From the NCBI GenBank assembly GCA_017303935.1, contig JAFLBD010000003.1, positions 1-64,000 on the forward strand: DNA of 64,000 nt, written 5' to 3'. Shown here in pieces: positions 1-7,622 of the stretch. A program made the translations under genes and the position numbers. The notes below the pieces were generated by a model. It made no database searches and was not told the DNA's origin. It worked only from the letters and a program-made list of their open reading frames with translations. Positions within the stretch are counted from its first letter, which is position 1, and every line of letters starts with the position of its first letter. Source of the DNA: Armatimonadota bacterium. Lineage in GTDB: Bacteria > Armatimonadota > Fimbriimonadia > Fimbriimonadales > Fimbriimonadaceae.

Positions 1-158
1 AGATCAACGATAACCGAGAGATCGTGGGCGGATACAGGCTCGGTTCCACTACGTATTACAACACTCTCTACACCCCAGTCCCAGAACCTTCCGAGTTCGC
101 GGTGATGGGTGTTGGGATCGTCGGTCTGCTCCTGGCCCGAAGAAGAAAGAAGGGCTGA
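1..158 (+). CDS. C-terminal end of a HAF-repeat PEP-CTERM surface protein (partial)
   Basis: Only the last 51 codons are present, read from base 3 to a TGA at 156-158; the gene begins before the window. The fragment opens with a repeat-like stretch INDNREIVGGY, then the sorting tail: VPEPSE, a hydrophobic helix and the basic end ARRRKKG. This is the PEP-CTERM layout recognised by exosortase in diderm bacteria. The repeat and tail resemble the ends of two other proteins in the window (36527-37633 and 60490-61614), so it is probably a third HAF-repeat paralogue. No exosortase gene is seen here. The tail call is firm; the function of the missing part is unknown. Confidence 0.85.
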   Translation, partial: INDNREIVGGYRLGSTTYYNTLYTPVPEPSEFAVMGVGIVGLLLARRRKKG

Positions 159-211
159 TGCCCGTAAAGCTCCCAAAACGCAGGGCCGGAACCGCCGTCT
201 GAAAAGGGGAG

Positions 212-287
212 TGGTGGGCAGTGAGGGACTCGAACCCGCGACATCCTCGTTGTAAGCGAGGCGCTCTACCAGCTGAGCTAACCGCCC
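212..287 (-). tRNA. tRNA-Val (anticodon UAC)
   Basis: On the reverse strand a 76-nt cloverleaf runs from GGGCGGT to a template-encoded CCA. The acceptor stem pairs GGGCGGT with ACTGCCC (one G-U). The anticodon stem CCTCG/CGAGG encloses the loop CTTACAA, giving anticodon UAC, which reads GUA. The T-arm carries GGTTCGAGTCC. Confidence 0.97.
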
Positions 288-348
288 GGTAGTTCCGATT
301 ATTTTACTCAAGGAGTACAGAAATTTCTTGCCCTTCGGCCAGAAATGC

Positions 349-377
349 TTGACGAATCGCCATGACCCTGTTAAACT
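349..377 (+). promoter_or_regulatory. Sigma-70 type promoter of the amidase gene, apparently leaderless
   Basis: TTGACG (349-354), a 17-nt spacer and TAAACT (372-377). Transcription would start about 384-386, on or next to the ATG at 386, and no Shine-Dalgarno sequence is present. This supports the internal ATG at 386 over the ATG at 362, which lies inside the promoter. Confidence 0.6.
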
Positions 378-385
378 ACACAGTA

Positions 386-2059
386 ATGAAGAAGCTCCTG
401 CTCGGCATTGCGACATGGATGGTCGCCACCGCAGTTTGGGCAGAATCAGGCAGTCCAGTCACCGTCAATTACACTTTTTCGGAGACCGCCGTCACGGATG
501 CGAGGCGCATTGGAGACGACTGCTGGGTTCAGCGCGAATCTGTTACTCAATGGGGATGGAAGCTCTCGGCCGTTGGCCGCGATGCGACGATCTCTGCAGA
601 AGGGCGCACTCTGCGCGTTCCGATGCAAACACTGGACGGCAAAGTCTATCTAAACGCCACTGAGGCTTCTCGCCAATTGGGCGCAATCGCCGAATGGCAA
701 GAAGATTCTTACCGAATCCTCGGCGAAATCCGGTCCCTCGATTTTGTCGGAAGCTCGCTGCGCGTCAACGCGAGTATGTCGTTCCGGCTCAAGATGGACT
801 TGATTCCTTCTCCGAATCGGCTCGCGATCGATTTTTATGGCGTTCGGCTCAGTCCCCACGGCAACTTCAACTTTCCTCCTGGTGTCCGAGTTGGGATGTT
901 CAAGCCCGGAGTTTTCCGATTGGTGATCGAAGATCCCCGCGTGACTCTGCCAAAGACTTCCCGCCCAGGAACCATGCGCTGGCTGGATCTGAGCTTGGCT
1001 CCGTTCAAGTTTGTCGAAGACAGGGTGGTTGAGCCTACATTCAACAATCCGATCCGCACGAGTCAAACAAATCCCCCGCCATTGACTCCGGCAGATCAAA
1101 CCACGACCAACACTGGGACTTCGCCGATTCCCGCTCCGGTTCTGCCGACCAGTATTCTGCAGTCCTCCACCTTGAATGGCGTGAGTGACCGCGAAGAAGT
1201 CGTTCGGTTCGACTTTTCGAGCTTGGGCGGCGGAACCCCTGCGGTCAGCTACGAAACCGCAACCACCATCAATTTGACCTTCAAGTCGAAGATCACTACC
1301 GGATTTGATTTCGCCTCTCTCAAAGGCAAGCTGATGACCAGCGCCGAGATGACCACGCTCCCATCAGGTGCTGCGATCATCAAGGTCCGGACCGCATCGC
1401 CGATGGTGTTTGAGGTCAGCAGTTCTGCCAATGCGGTCGTCATGCGGCTGAAGAGGCCAAAGAACCAGGATGGGTCCTTGATCGGCAAGACGATCGTAAT
1501 TGACCCGGGCCACGGCGGCAATGACAGCGGCGCGACTTCTGGCAACGTTTATGAGAAGGCACTGACGCTCAGCATCGGGCTCCAGGTGACAGAGAAACTC
1601 ACAGATGCTGGTTTGAGCGTGATCATGACTCGCAAGTCGGATGTTCGCATCGCCCTGACCGAACGTGCAGATATCGCGAACCGCAGCCGAGCGACGCTTT
1701 TTGTGAGCATTCACATCAACTCGAGTGCGGTCAATAACAAGACTTCCGGCGGAATGACTTTCTACCACATGAAGGCTCCAGAAGGAATGTTGCTGGCAAA
1801 GTGCATCCAAGATCAGATCGCTGCCGTTAGCAAGCTTCCAAACCTAGGTACTTGGAGCGATTCACGAATCTATGCATCGGGGTTCAGCGTTCTACGTAAT
1901 ACAGAAATGCCAGCCGTGCTGATTGAGCTCGGATTCATCAATCATGAGCGAGATCGCGGCATGATGGTCAAACAAGATTGGCAAGAAAATATCGCTGAAG
2001 CGATTGTCAAAGGAATCAAGGTCTATTTAGGAAATGTCAAAGAAACAGCAAACCCGTAA
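386..2059 (+). CDS. N-acetylmuramoyl-L-alanine amidase (Amidase_3) with N-terminal AMIN-like domains
   Basis: A 557-residue secreted cell-wall hydrolase that would cut the lactyl-Ala bond of peptidoglycan. It begins with a signal peptide (MKKLLLGIATWMVATAVWA). An N-terminal region resembles the copper-amine-oxidase-N/AMIN type of wall-binding domain, followed by a Pro/Thr-rich linker around residues 225-260. The C-terminal third is a zinc amidase: DPGHGG (His376), YEK (Glu390), SIHIN (His443) and IELGF (Glu514) supply the ligands and catalytic Glu. The start at 386 is chosen from the promoter and the signal peptide. The GerMN gene overlaps its end by 26 bp in another frame, so the two are co-transcribed. 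Family assignment is secure; the physiological role (division or envelope remodelling) is inferred. Confidence 0.93.
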   Translation: MKKLLLGIATWMVATAVWAESGSPVTVNYTFSETAVTDARRIGDDCWVQRESVTQWGWKLSAVGRDATISAEGRTLRVPMQTLDGKVYLNATEASRQLGAIAEWQEDSYRILGEIRSLDFVGSSLRVNASMSFRLKMDLIPSPNRLAIDFYGVRLSPHGNFNFPPGVRVGMFKPGVFRLVIEDPRVTLPKTSRPGTMRWLDLSLAPFKFVEDRVVEPTFNNPIRTSQTNPPPLTPADQTTTNTGTSPIPAPVLPTSILQSSTLNGVSDREEVVRFDFSSLGGGTPAVSYETATTINLTFKSKITTGFDFASLKGKLMTSAEMTTLPSGAAIIKVRTASPMVFEVSSSANAVVMRLKRPKNQDGSLIGKTIVIDPGHGGNDSGATSGNVYEKALTLSIGLQVTEKLTDAGLSVIMTRKSDVRIALTERADIANRSRATLFVSIHINSSAVNNKTSGGMTFYHMKAPEGMLLAKCIQDQIAAVSKLPNLGTWSDSRIYASGFSVLRNTEMPAVLIELGFINHERDRGMMVKQDWQENIAEAIVKGIKVYLGNVKETANP

Positions 2060-2624
2060 GTCCCCGAACACTGGCATGTGGTTCTTGTTCGCCCTGGGTC
2101 TGGCGGCAACCGCTGGAGTAGGGGCGTATCTCAAGTCCAACCCTTCGGCGTCCATCCCTCCTAGCGAAATGCGAACCGATGAGGATCGAAAATCGGTGAA
2201 GGATGCACTGGACGGCAAACCCGCAGCGACGACCGATCGACGCGATGGCAAGGTTGAAGTGATCAAGCCGAAGCTCGATGACAAGGGTGAAGAACTGACC
2301 TACGACAAGTCGCACGAAGCGATTCCAGAAGGTCAGGATAAGGTCGTATTCGCGGTCAACCGCTTCTTGGAAGAATCGAAGATCGTCCCCGCGGGCGCAA
2401 AACTGGATTCGGTCGAAGTCAAGGATAAGATCGCGACTCTTAAGTTCAACGCCGCTTTCGACCGGACCTACGGTACAGAAGACGAGCGAGTTCTGGTGGA
2501 CGGGATCCTTCACACCGTTGGGCAGTTTGCCGAGATCGAGAAAGTACAGTTCACGATTGGCGGCGAACCGATGGAGACGCTCGGAAACATCGACCTCACG
2601 ACTCCACAGACGGTTCTGCGGTAG
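2034..2624 (+). CDS. GerMN-domain membrane-anchored protein
   Basis: 196 residues. After a short basic N-terminus there is one transmembrane helix (about residues 12-32, MWFLFALGLAATAGVGAYL), then a charged linker and a C-terminal GerMN-like domain (about 105-190), with the typical pattern VVFAVNRFLEE...VATLKFN..F...Y and a final IGGEPMETLG. GerMN domains are found in Bacillus GerM and in many envelope proteins of non-sporeformers, often next to amidases, as here. It overlaps the amidase by 26 bp and is probably translationally coupled to it. The domain call is good; its biochemical role is unknown. Confidence 0.8.
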   Translation: MSKKQQTRKSPNTGMWFLFALGLAATAGVGAYLKSNPSASIPPSEMRTDEDRKSVKDALDGKPAATTDRRDGKVEVIKPKLDDKGEELTYDKSHEAIPEGQDKVVFAVNRFLEESKIVPAGAKLDSVEVKDKIATLKFNAAFDRTYGTEDERVLVDGILHTVGQFAEIEKVQFTIGGEPMETLGNIDLTTPQTVLR

Positions 2625-3186
2625 GCGTTCTTCTCTTCTTGATAGCCTCGGCAACAGCAATGACTGCCGAGGCTATTGCTATTCCACATGTCCAACCGAA
2701 TACGACTTGCGTTGGATAGTGCACCCCGACAAAGACTCGGCTGATCCCGGTCAAGAACGCGATGATCGCCCAAGGCAAGCCCCATCGCCAGCCCATTGTC
2801 CACCAAAATACAGTTGCCACCGCTGCCATGTTTGCACTGTGCGCCGAGGCAGTTCCAAAGCTGGTGAGCTTCTCGACGCGCAGGATCACATCTGGAAGTT
2901 CGACACATGGCCGAAGCACTCGAAGCGATGCCTTGAAGATATCCGTGGTTTCGTTTGCCAGGGGAAAGGCAATGATCGTCAAAATCGCCGTTCGACGCGT
3001 CGACTTTTGCCAGACCAGGCCCAAAAACAGTAGGACCAAGAATATCCGCATCGGGAGCCACTTGGTACACTCGCTAAGACCTACAAAGAACGTCGATAAC
3101 GCATCGGGCCATCGATTTATCGCGTAAAAAATGGCATGGTCAATGGCGCGCATGGAGGAATTGAGAATACCGTGAACCTGACTCAA
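2596..3186 (-). CDS. PAP2-family membrane phosphatase with an altered third motif
   Basis: 196 residues with about five hydrophobic segments. PAP2 motifs can be followed in order: K-x6-RP as KASLRVLRP, the central motif as SFGTASAHSAN (variant of PSGH with the key His), and SR-x5-H as SRVFVGVHYP. The Asp that normally closes motif 3 (H-x3-D) is Gln here (HYPTQ), which may lower or change activity. Relatives dephosphorylate undecaprenyl diphosphate, phosphatidylglycerol phosphate or lipid A. The gene converges on the GerMN gene with a 29-bp overlap and diverges from the next gene, overlapping its 5' region. The substrate cannot be told from sequence. Met12 (3153) is an alternative start. Confidence 0.8.
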   Translation of the reverse strand: MSQVHGILNSSMRAIDHAIFYAINRWPDALSTFFVGLSECTKWLPMRIFLVLLFLGLVWQKSTRRTAILTIIAFPLANETTDIFKASLRVLRPCVELPDVILRVEKLTSFGTASAHSANMAAVATVFWWTMGWRWGLPWAIIAFLTGISRVFVGVHYPTQVVFGWTCGIAIASAVIAVAEAIKKRRTPTAEPSVES

Positions 3187-4935
3187 TTGAGAGCGGCGGC
3201 TCTAGGCGCAAGGATCGGAGCAACACTTGGCGCACCTCGCCGCGGTGAACGTGAGTTTAGGGCGATCAGCTTCTATGAACCGATTCCCTCCCGCATGGCG
3301 CCCGCCGATTTTCTGGATGCCTGGCTTGTCTGGCGGAATCACTTAAGCGAATCGCTTCCCCCGGAATGTATCGGTGATACTCGGTTGGAGCATTGGCAAT
3401 CTTGTCGGACAGAAGCGATATTTGGTGAGTCCAACCTCAGCGCTGGGTTGCGACCACCCATTTCTGGGCAGTTTGACAACCCATTGGGATCGTCGGGCAG
3501 TGCTTTGGCCAGATGTCTCTTCTGGGGACTCGCATTGCCGCCGGAGGAGGCTGGCGATTATGCTTGGTTTGACGCCTCTTGCGATCAGGGCCGAGATGTA
3601 GCCAAGGTCGCCTTCGCGATGGCACGAGCATGCTCGTCTATCGGCCTCATGCCTTGGCTTCGAGCTTTGATTGACGCTCTTGGCAACGATCAATCATTGA
3701 GATCGGTGGTGCAGATCGCCATGAACGGGGTGACTACCGGCGTTCCATTTGATACGTTTGCAAAATCGCTTGCCAGAACCGTGGATGACCCGGACGAATT
3801 CGGTCTGAAGTTCAATTTGGCGGTGATTGTCGCGAGTTTGTGCGAGGGCAAGGGTGAGTTTGACGCTTCCCTGCTTGCCTGCGCCTCTTGCGGCGGGGCT
3901 GCCGACACGAACTGCGCGATTGTCGGCGCGCTTTGTGCGCTATGGGCGGGATCTGTTCCGCTTGCGTGGACTGAGCCGCTGTCTGGCGATTACGTCGCCA
4001 CTGCTAGTCTGAAGAAGATTGATCCTCCTGCCAGTTGGGAAAGTTACGTCGATGCGATCTTCCCAACTGAGCCTCCAGAGATTGTAGAGGAGGCAACTCC
4101 AACGCCGATGCGGTCAATGCCAATGATCGCGCCGAACAGCTCAACATATTTCAACGATGACCTTCGCGTCACCACCGAATTCGTTGATTCTCCAGTCTCT
4201 GTTCAAGGGAAGTCCAATCAGATATTGCTCACGGTGCAAAATCTATCGCCATATCCGAGAATCATCGCGCCGATCTGGGACGTGGCACCCGGAGTTGAAC
4301 TCGCACACCGATTCATGTCGGTTTTGATCAAGCCAGGTTCAAAGCACCAATTCCCGATGGTCGTTTCGGGGCCGCCAAACCAAGACTTAGTGACGGTCCA
4401 AATCGGAGGGCTCAAGATTCCGATCAAGCTGCTGTCTTGTTTAGATTGGTATTCCTGCGGCCCGATGCCGAACTACGATGGTACTAGCTTCGAGAAGGTG
4501 TTTCGATGTGAAGATGTTCAGCGACTATCGGAGACCTTTGCGGGGCGAGGAGACCAAGGCGTCCGCTGGAAGCGGTTCACCGGTCAGAGTAACGCTGTCA
4601 ATGTCGAGCCACTGTTCCTAGGCGGTCCTGGCGTGGCCTACCTCTATGGAAAGTTCCGATTCGCCCAGCCCGGAGTCCACAAGATTGTCGTCGCCTCCAG
4701 TCCTGGAACGGTGGTCCGAGTGAATCGCAACATCGTCATCAAGTATCTCGATACGCATCAGCCGGTAGCGAGGCCCCGTCCACCATATGTCGCGGAGTTT
4801 CGCGCGGACGGCACCGTAGAAGTCATCATCAAAGTCATGCGGGATTTGGTCACTGTCCCTTGCTGTACGGTCTACTTCATCGGGCCAGATGGGCAAATCG
4901 CTCACCCGATTGAGTCTCTCCCGATGGAAGATTGA
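3172..4935 (+). CDS. ADP-ribosylglycohydrolase-like protein with a C-terminal all-beta region (degenerate)
   Basis: 587 residues from a GTG at 3172, which has GGAGGA 12 nt upstream; an ATG at 3136 is also in frame. Residues 1-310 follow the DraG/ARH helical fold: GATLGAPRRGE matches the family's GDALGAP motif, and CGGAADTNCAIVGAL matches GGDTDT-x-A-x-x-GA. Several Asp residues that bind the Mg pair are replaced, so hydrolase activity is doubtful. Residues 330-580 look beta-rich (YYxCGPMPNYDGTSFEK and PPxVxEF patterns) and may be a carbohydrate-binding or sandwich domain; I do not recognise the family. A small membrane protein follows after 6 bp. Confidence 0.6.
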   Translation: MNLTQLRAAALGARIGATLGAPRRGEREFRAISFYEPIPSRMAPADFLDAWLVWRNHLSESLPPECIGDTRLEHWQSCRTEAIFGESNLSAGLRPPISGQFDNPLGSSGSALARCLFWGLALPPEEAGDYAWFDASCDQGRDVAKVAFAMARACSSIGLMPWLRALIDALGNDQSLRSVVQIAMNGVTTGVPFDTFAKSLARTVDDPDEFGLKFNLAVIVASLCEGKGEFDASLLACASCGGAADTNCAIVGALCALWAGSVPLAWTEPLSGDYVATASLKKIDPPASWESYVDAIFPTEPPEIVEEATPTPMRSMPMIAPNSSTYFNDDLRVTTEFVDSPVSVQGKSNQILLTVQNLSPYPRIIAPIWDVAPGVELAHRFMSVLIKPGSKHQFPMVVSGPPNQDLVTVQIGGLKIPIKLLSCLDWYSCGPMPNYDGTSFEKVFRCEDVQRLSETFAGRGDQGVRWKRFTGQSNAVNVEPLFLGGPGVAYLYGKFRFAQPGVHKIVVASSPGTVVRVNRNIVIKYLDTHQPVARPRPPYVAEFRADGTVEVIIKVMRDLVTVPCCTVYFIGPDGQIAHPIESLPMED

Positions 4936-4941
4936 TCTGAA

Positions 4942-5232
4942 ATGTGGATCGTCCGGCAACCAGCAAGATGGATTTGGGGTTCGATGCTCTGGTTCATGCG
5001 GCGCGGGCCGGTCAAGCATTTGAGATTTCATTTTGTCGATTGGCTCCCAGAACGAAAGCGGGAGGGTGCCTGGACACATTTCCGGGAGCAAGAACGTTGG
5101 GCAAGAAAAAACGGCCTCACCCTGATCACCGTCGTGGTGGGGCTAGCCGAGCTGATTATTCTGTTGCAGTTAATGGGCGCGTTTGCTTATTGGATGGAAG
5201 CTCGGGGAATGTTTGTTGTCCCCGAGCGTTAA
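4942..5232 (+). CDS. Small membrane protein of unknown function
   Basis: 96 residues. The N-terminal half is rich in Trp and Arg (MWIVRQPARWIWGSMLWFMRR) and could be an amphipathic or membrane-hugging segment. One clear transmembrane helix lies at about 60-85 (LTLITVVVGLAELIILLQLMG). It starts 6 bp after the ADP-ribosylglycohydrolase-like gene and is probably in the same transcript. No family recognised. Confidence 0.6.
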   Translation: MWIVRQPARWIWGSMLWFMRRGPVKHLRFHFVDWLPERKREGAWTHFREQERWARKNGLTLITVVVGLAELIILLQLMGAFAYWMEARGMFVVPER

Positions 5233-5242
5233 TACCATCAAT

Positions 5243-5887
5243 TTATTCAGGAATAGCTTCTTCTAGTTCGACTTCAGCGGGTGCTTCTTCGACTTCGACG
5301 ATCTCAGCGACTTCCTTCGTCTTTGGTTTGGCAACTCGCTTGGTTTTGCCGCCAACTCCGAGTTCGGTGCCAGTTGCAGAGTCCATAAAGTTAGCCTTGA
5401 GCTTCACGCGTCGATTCAAATCACCACCGCTGACCGTGCTCCAGTTCGCGCGGTCGAGAGCCCATTGCCAGAGAATGTCTGTAGCCGCGTATTGAAACTC
5501 AACGCCGCCCTTGACGATTTCGCCAAGTAGGGTCTTTAGCGATTCGTTTGCGCCGAGAACCTTCTCGCCTTCTTCAAGGTTGCAGCTCAGTCCAACTTTG
5601 ATTTCAACCGGTTCTTCTTCCTGAGCTGCGAGTGCAGCCTTCGTCAGCTTCTTTCCGGTGTCTTGTTCTTGCTGAATCTGATTGAGTTCAACCGAGAGTG
5701 CCTTTGTGAACCGCTCGATATCGGTTGGATACTTAAAATCTTGTCCGTCGTAATGCGCGGTAGCGTATTTGCCGGTCAAAACCAATGCGATCGAAATCTG
5801 TGCCGCGTCGGTTTGCTGGAGCTTTGGATAGGCTTTGCGAACTTGCTCCTGTGTCGCTTCGGGTTTGGTAAGGTTACAGACGATCAA
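5243..5887 (-). CDS. Hypothetical soluble protein with acidic C-terminal tail
   Basis: 214 residues from a TTG start at 5887, supported by AAGGA 8 nt upstream. No signal peptide or membrane segment. Residues 1-110 look mixed alpha/beta, 110-165 mostly helical, then a basic stretch (KTKRVAKPKTK) followed by an Ala/Glu/Val-rich acidic tail of about 25 residues. Such Lys/Pro plus Glu/Ala tails are seen on ribosome- or nucleic-acid-associated proteins, but I do not recognise a domain. It converges with the gene ending at 5232 (10-bp gap) and diverges from the BMP lipoprotein gene. Confidence 0.55.
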   Translation of the reverse strand: MIVCNLTKPEATQEQVRKAYPKLQQTDAAQISIALVLTGKYATAHYDGQDFKYPTDIERFTKALSVELNQIQQEQDTGKKLTKAALAAQEEEPVEIKVGLSCNLEEGEKVLGANESLKTLLGEIVKGGVEFQYAATDILWQWALDRANWSTVSGGDLNRRVKLKANFMDSATGTELGVGGKTKRVAKPKTKEVAEIVEVEEAPAEVELEEAIPE

Positions 5888-5968
5888 ATCGATTTTCCTT
5901 GTGGGGTGGGGTTTTTCGCCGCATCGTAGAATGCGACATAATCAGGCAGTATACCTGGGAGAACCATT

Positions 5969-7042
5969 GTGAACATATTTAAAGCACTAATCCCGTTGAC
6001 TGTGGCCGCCTTGCTGGCTGGTTGCAACTCAAGTTCAACTTCGACAAACACATCGACCGACGACAAAGGTGCCGGCGCAACTGCGGGCGGCGAAGCTCCA
6101 AAGAAAACCCTCAAGGTAGGGATTCTTTTTGATAGCGGAGGACGCGGCGATAAATCCTTCAATGACAGCGCATGGGAAGGCATCGAGCGCGCGAAGGCTG
6201 AATTCAAAATCGAAGAAATCCAGCTTCAAAGCAAGAGCCAAGCCGACAACGAAGTGAGCTTGACCCAACTCGCAAGCCAGAATCCGGACATCGTTTTTGC
6301 GGTTGGTTTGACAATGCAAGACGCGGTCAACAACGTATCTCAGAAGTTCAAGAACGTCAAATTCGCGATCGTGGATGGTGACGCCAAGCAGGACAACGTC
6401 CGAATGCTCAAGTTCCGAGAAGAACAAGGCAGCTTCCTGGCTGGCTATCTCGCTGGTTTGATGACCACGACGAACAAGATCGGCTTTGTCGGCGGCATGG
6501 AAATTCCGCTCATCAAGAAGTTTGAATATGGATACTACGCCGGCGCGAAGATGGCGAACCCGAAGATCGAACTCCTGCCTTCGAAGTACACCGGAGACTG
6601 GAATAACAGCGACAAGGGTAAAGCCGCGGCCGCAACTTTGTTCTCTGCTGGCGCGGATATCGTGTACCACGCAGCTGGCCGGGCAGGATTAGGCGTCTTT
6701 GCCGCCGCCAAGGATGCGAAGAGGTTTGCGATTGGTGTGGATAGCCAACAAGATGACCTCGAGCCAAAGACGATCCTCACTTCGATGATCAAGCGTGTTG
6801 ACATGGCCGTGTATTCCACGATTAAAGACGTCTTGGATGACAAGTTCACTAGTGGCGAAAAGCTCTATGACGTGGCTTCAAGCGGAGTCGCGCTCAGCGA
6901 ATTCCCACACACGAAGGACATTATCGGCTCCGAGCGAATCGACAAGGTGGAAGCGATCAAGGCGAAGCTCGCAAGCGGAGACATCGTCGCTCCAGCGGAC
7001 AAGGATGCGTTCGACAAGTTCATCGCGAACCTACCTAAGTAA
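5969..7042 (+). CDS. BMP family (PnrA/Med-like) ABC transporter substrate-binding lipoprotein
   Basis: 357 residues starting at GTG 5969 (GGGAG 7 nt upstream). Lipoprotein signal with lipobox LLAGC, Cys19, then a Ser/Thr/Gly linker. The mature part follows the BMP fold: VGILFDSGGRGDKSFND near the N-terminus (the usual nucleoside-binding signature), FVGGMEIPLIKKFEYGY, ADIVYHAAGRAGLGVF and AIGVDSQQDD. Relatives bind purine nucleosides for an ABC importer; the permease and ATPase genes are not adjacent. CATAAT at 5937-5942 may be the -10 element. A strong terminator follows at 7061. Confidence 0.92.
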   Translation: MNIFKALIPLTVAALLAGCNSSSTSTNTSTDDKGAGATAGGEAPKKTLKVGILFDSGGRGDKSFNDSAWEGIERAKAEFKIEEIQLQSKSQADNEVSLTQLASQNPDIVFAVGLTMQDAVNNVSQKFKNVKFAIVDGDAKQDNVRMLKFREEQGSFLAGYLAGLMTTTNKIGFVGGMEIPLIKKFEYGYYAGAKMANPKIELLPSKYTGDWNNSDKGKAAAATLFSAGADIVYHAAGRAGLGVFAAAKDAKRFAIGVDSQQDDLEPKTILTSMIKRVDMAVYSTIKDVLDDKFTSGEKLYDVASSGVALSEFPHTKDIIGSERIDKVEAIKAKLASGDIVAPADKDAFDKFIANLPK

Positions 7043-7060
7043 GTTATCAGACAAATAGAA

Positions 7061-7094
7061 AATCCCCGGACCGTATGTGGTCCGGGGATTTTTT
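7061..7094 (+). terminator. Rho-independent terminator after the BMP gene
   Basis: A perfect 12-bp stem (AATCCCCGGACC / GGTCCGGGGATT) with loop GTATGT, followed by a T run. It also lies just beyond the 3' end of the convergent peroxiredoxin gene and may serve both. Confidence 0.93.
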
Positions 7095-7102
7095 GCTTTT
7101 GA

Positions 7103-7579
7103 TTAGAGTGAAGCTAGTGCTTCGTTGATGGCGCCGAAATCTGGAAGATCACCGGGAGTTGGAGTGACCTGTACATACCGAATCACGCCCTCTTTATCGA
7201 TGATGTATGCGGCGCGAAGACTGCTTGGTCCCATTCCTGCGAGGTCAGGAAGCACGACATCATAGGCTTCAATAGTTTTGTGGGTGTAGTCTGCCAACAG
7301 CTTGACCGTGATATTGTTCGCCTTGGCCCAAGCCGCTTGAGCAAACGCCGTATCGCCACTGATTCCATAGACGGCTGCGCCATCGGTCGGCAGACCAGCG
7401 AGACCGCTTGACACATCGCAGAATTCGGTTGTGCAGACTCCTGTGAATGCGCCAGGGAAAAACAGCAGGACGACGTTATCCTTCCCTTTGTGGTCCGCCA
7501 AATTTACTTCTTTCAGTTCGCCATCGATCATCCCCTTGAGGACGATGTTCGGAGCAGGTGTTCCAATAGCTAGTGCCAT
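7103..7579 (-). CDS. Peroxiredoxin (AhpC/TSA family, redoxin fold)
   Basis: 158 residues, cytoplasmic. The active-site signature P-x3-T-x2-C is present as PGAFTGVC with peroxidatic Cys49; Cys54 (TTEFC) could act as a resolving Cys. The rest follows the Prx fold, including a conserved Trp region (AAWAKANNI) and IDKEGVIRYVQV. It would reduce hydrogen peroxide or alkyl hydroperoxides with a thiol donor. The length fits the AhpE/Prx5-like subgroups better than the longer 2-Cys AhpC group. Start at ATG 7579. Confidence 0.92.
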   Translation of the reverse strand: MALAIGTPAPNIVLKGMIDGELKEVNLADHKGKDNVVLLFFPGAFTGVCTTEFCDVSSGLAGLPTDGAAVYGISGDTAFAQAAWAKANNITVKLLADYTHKTIEAYDVVLPDLAGMGPSSLRAAYIIDKEGVIRYVQVTPTPGDLPDFGAINEALASL

Positions 7580-7622
7580 ATCAATACTATTGTGTACGGT
7601 TTCAATACTTCCCTGCCAGCGA

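Noticed and set aside
2037-2660. A 207-codon frame antisense to the GerMN gene
   Set aside because: No recognisable features; the GerMN protein has a membrane helix and domain match.
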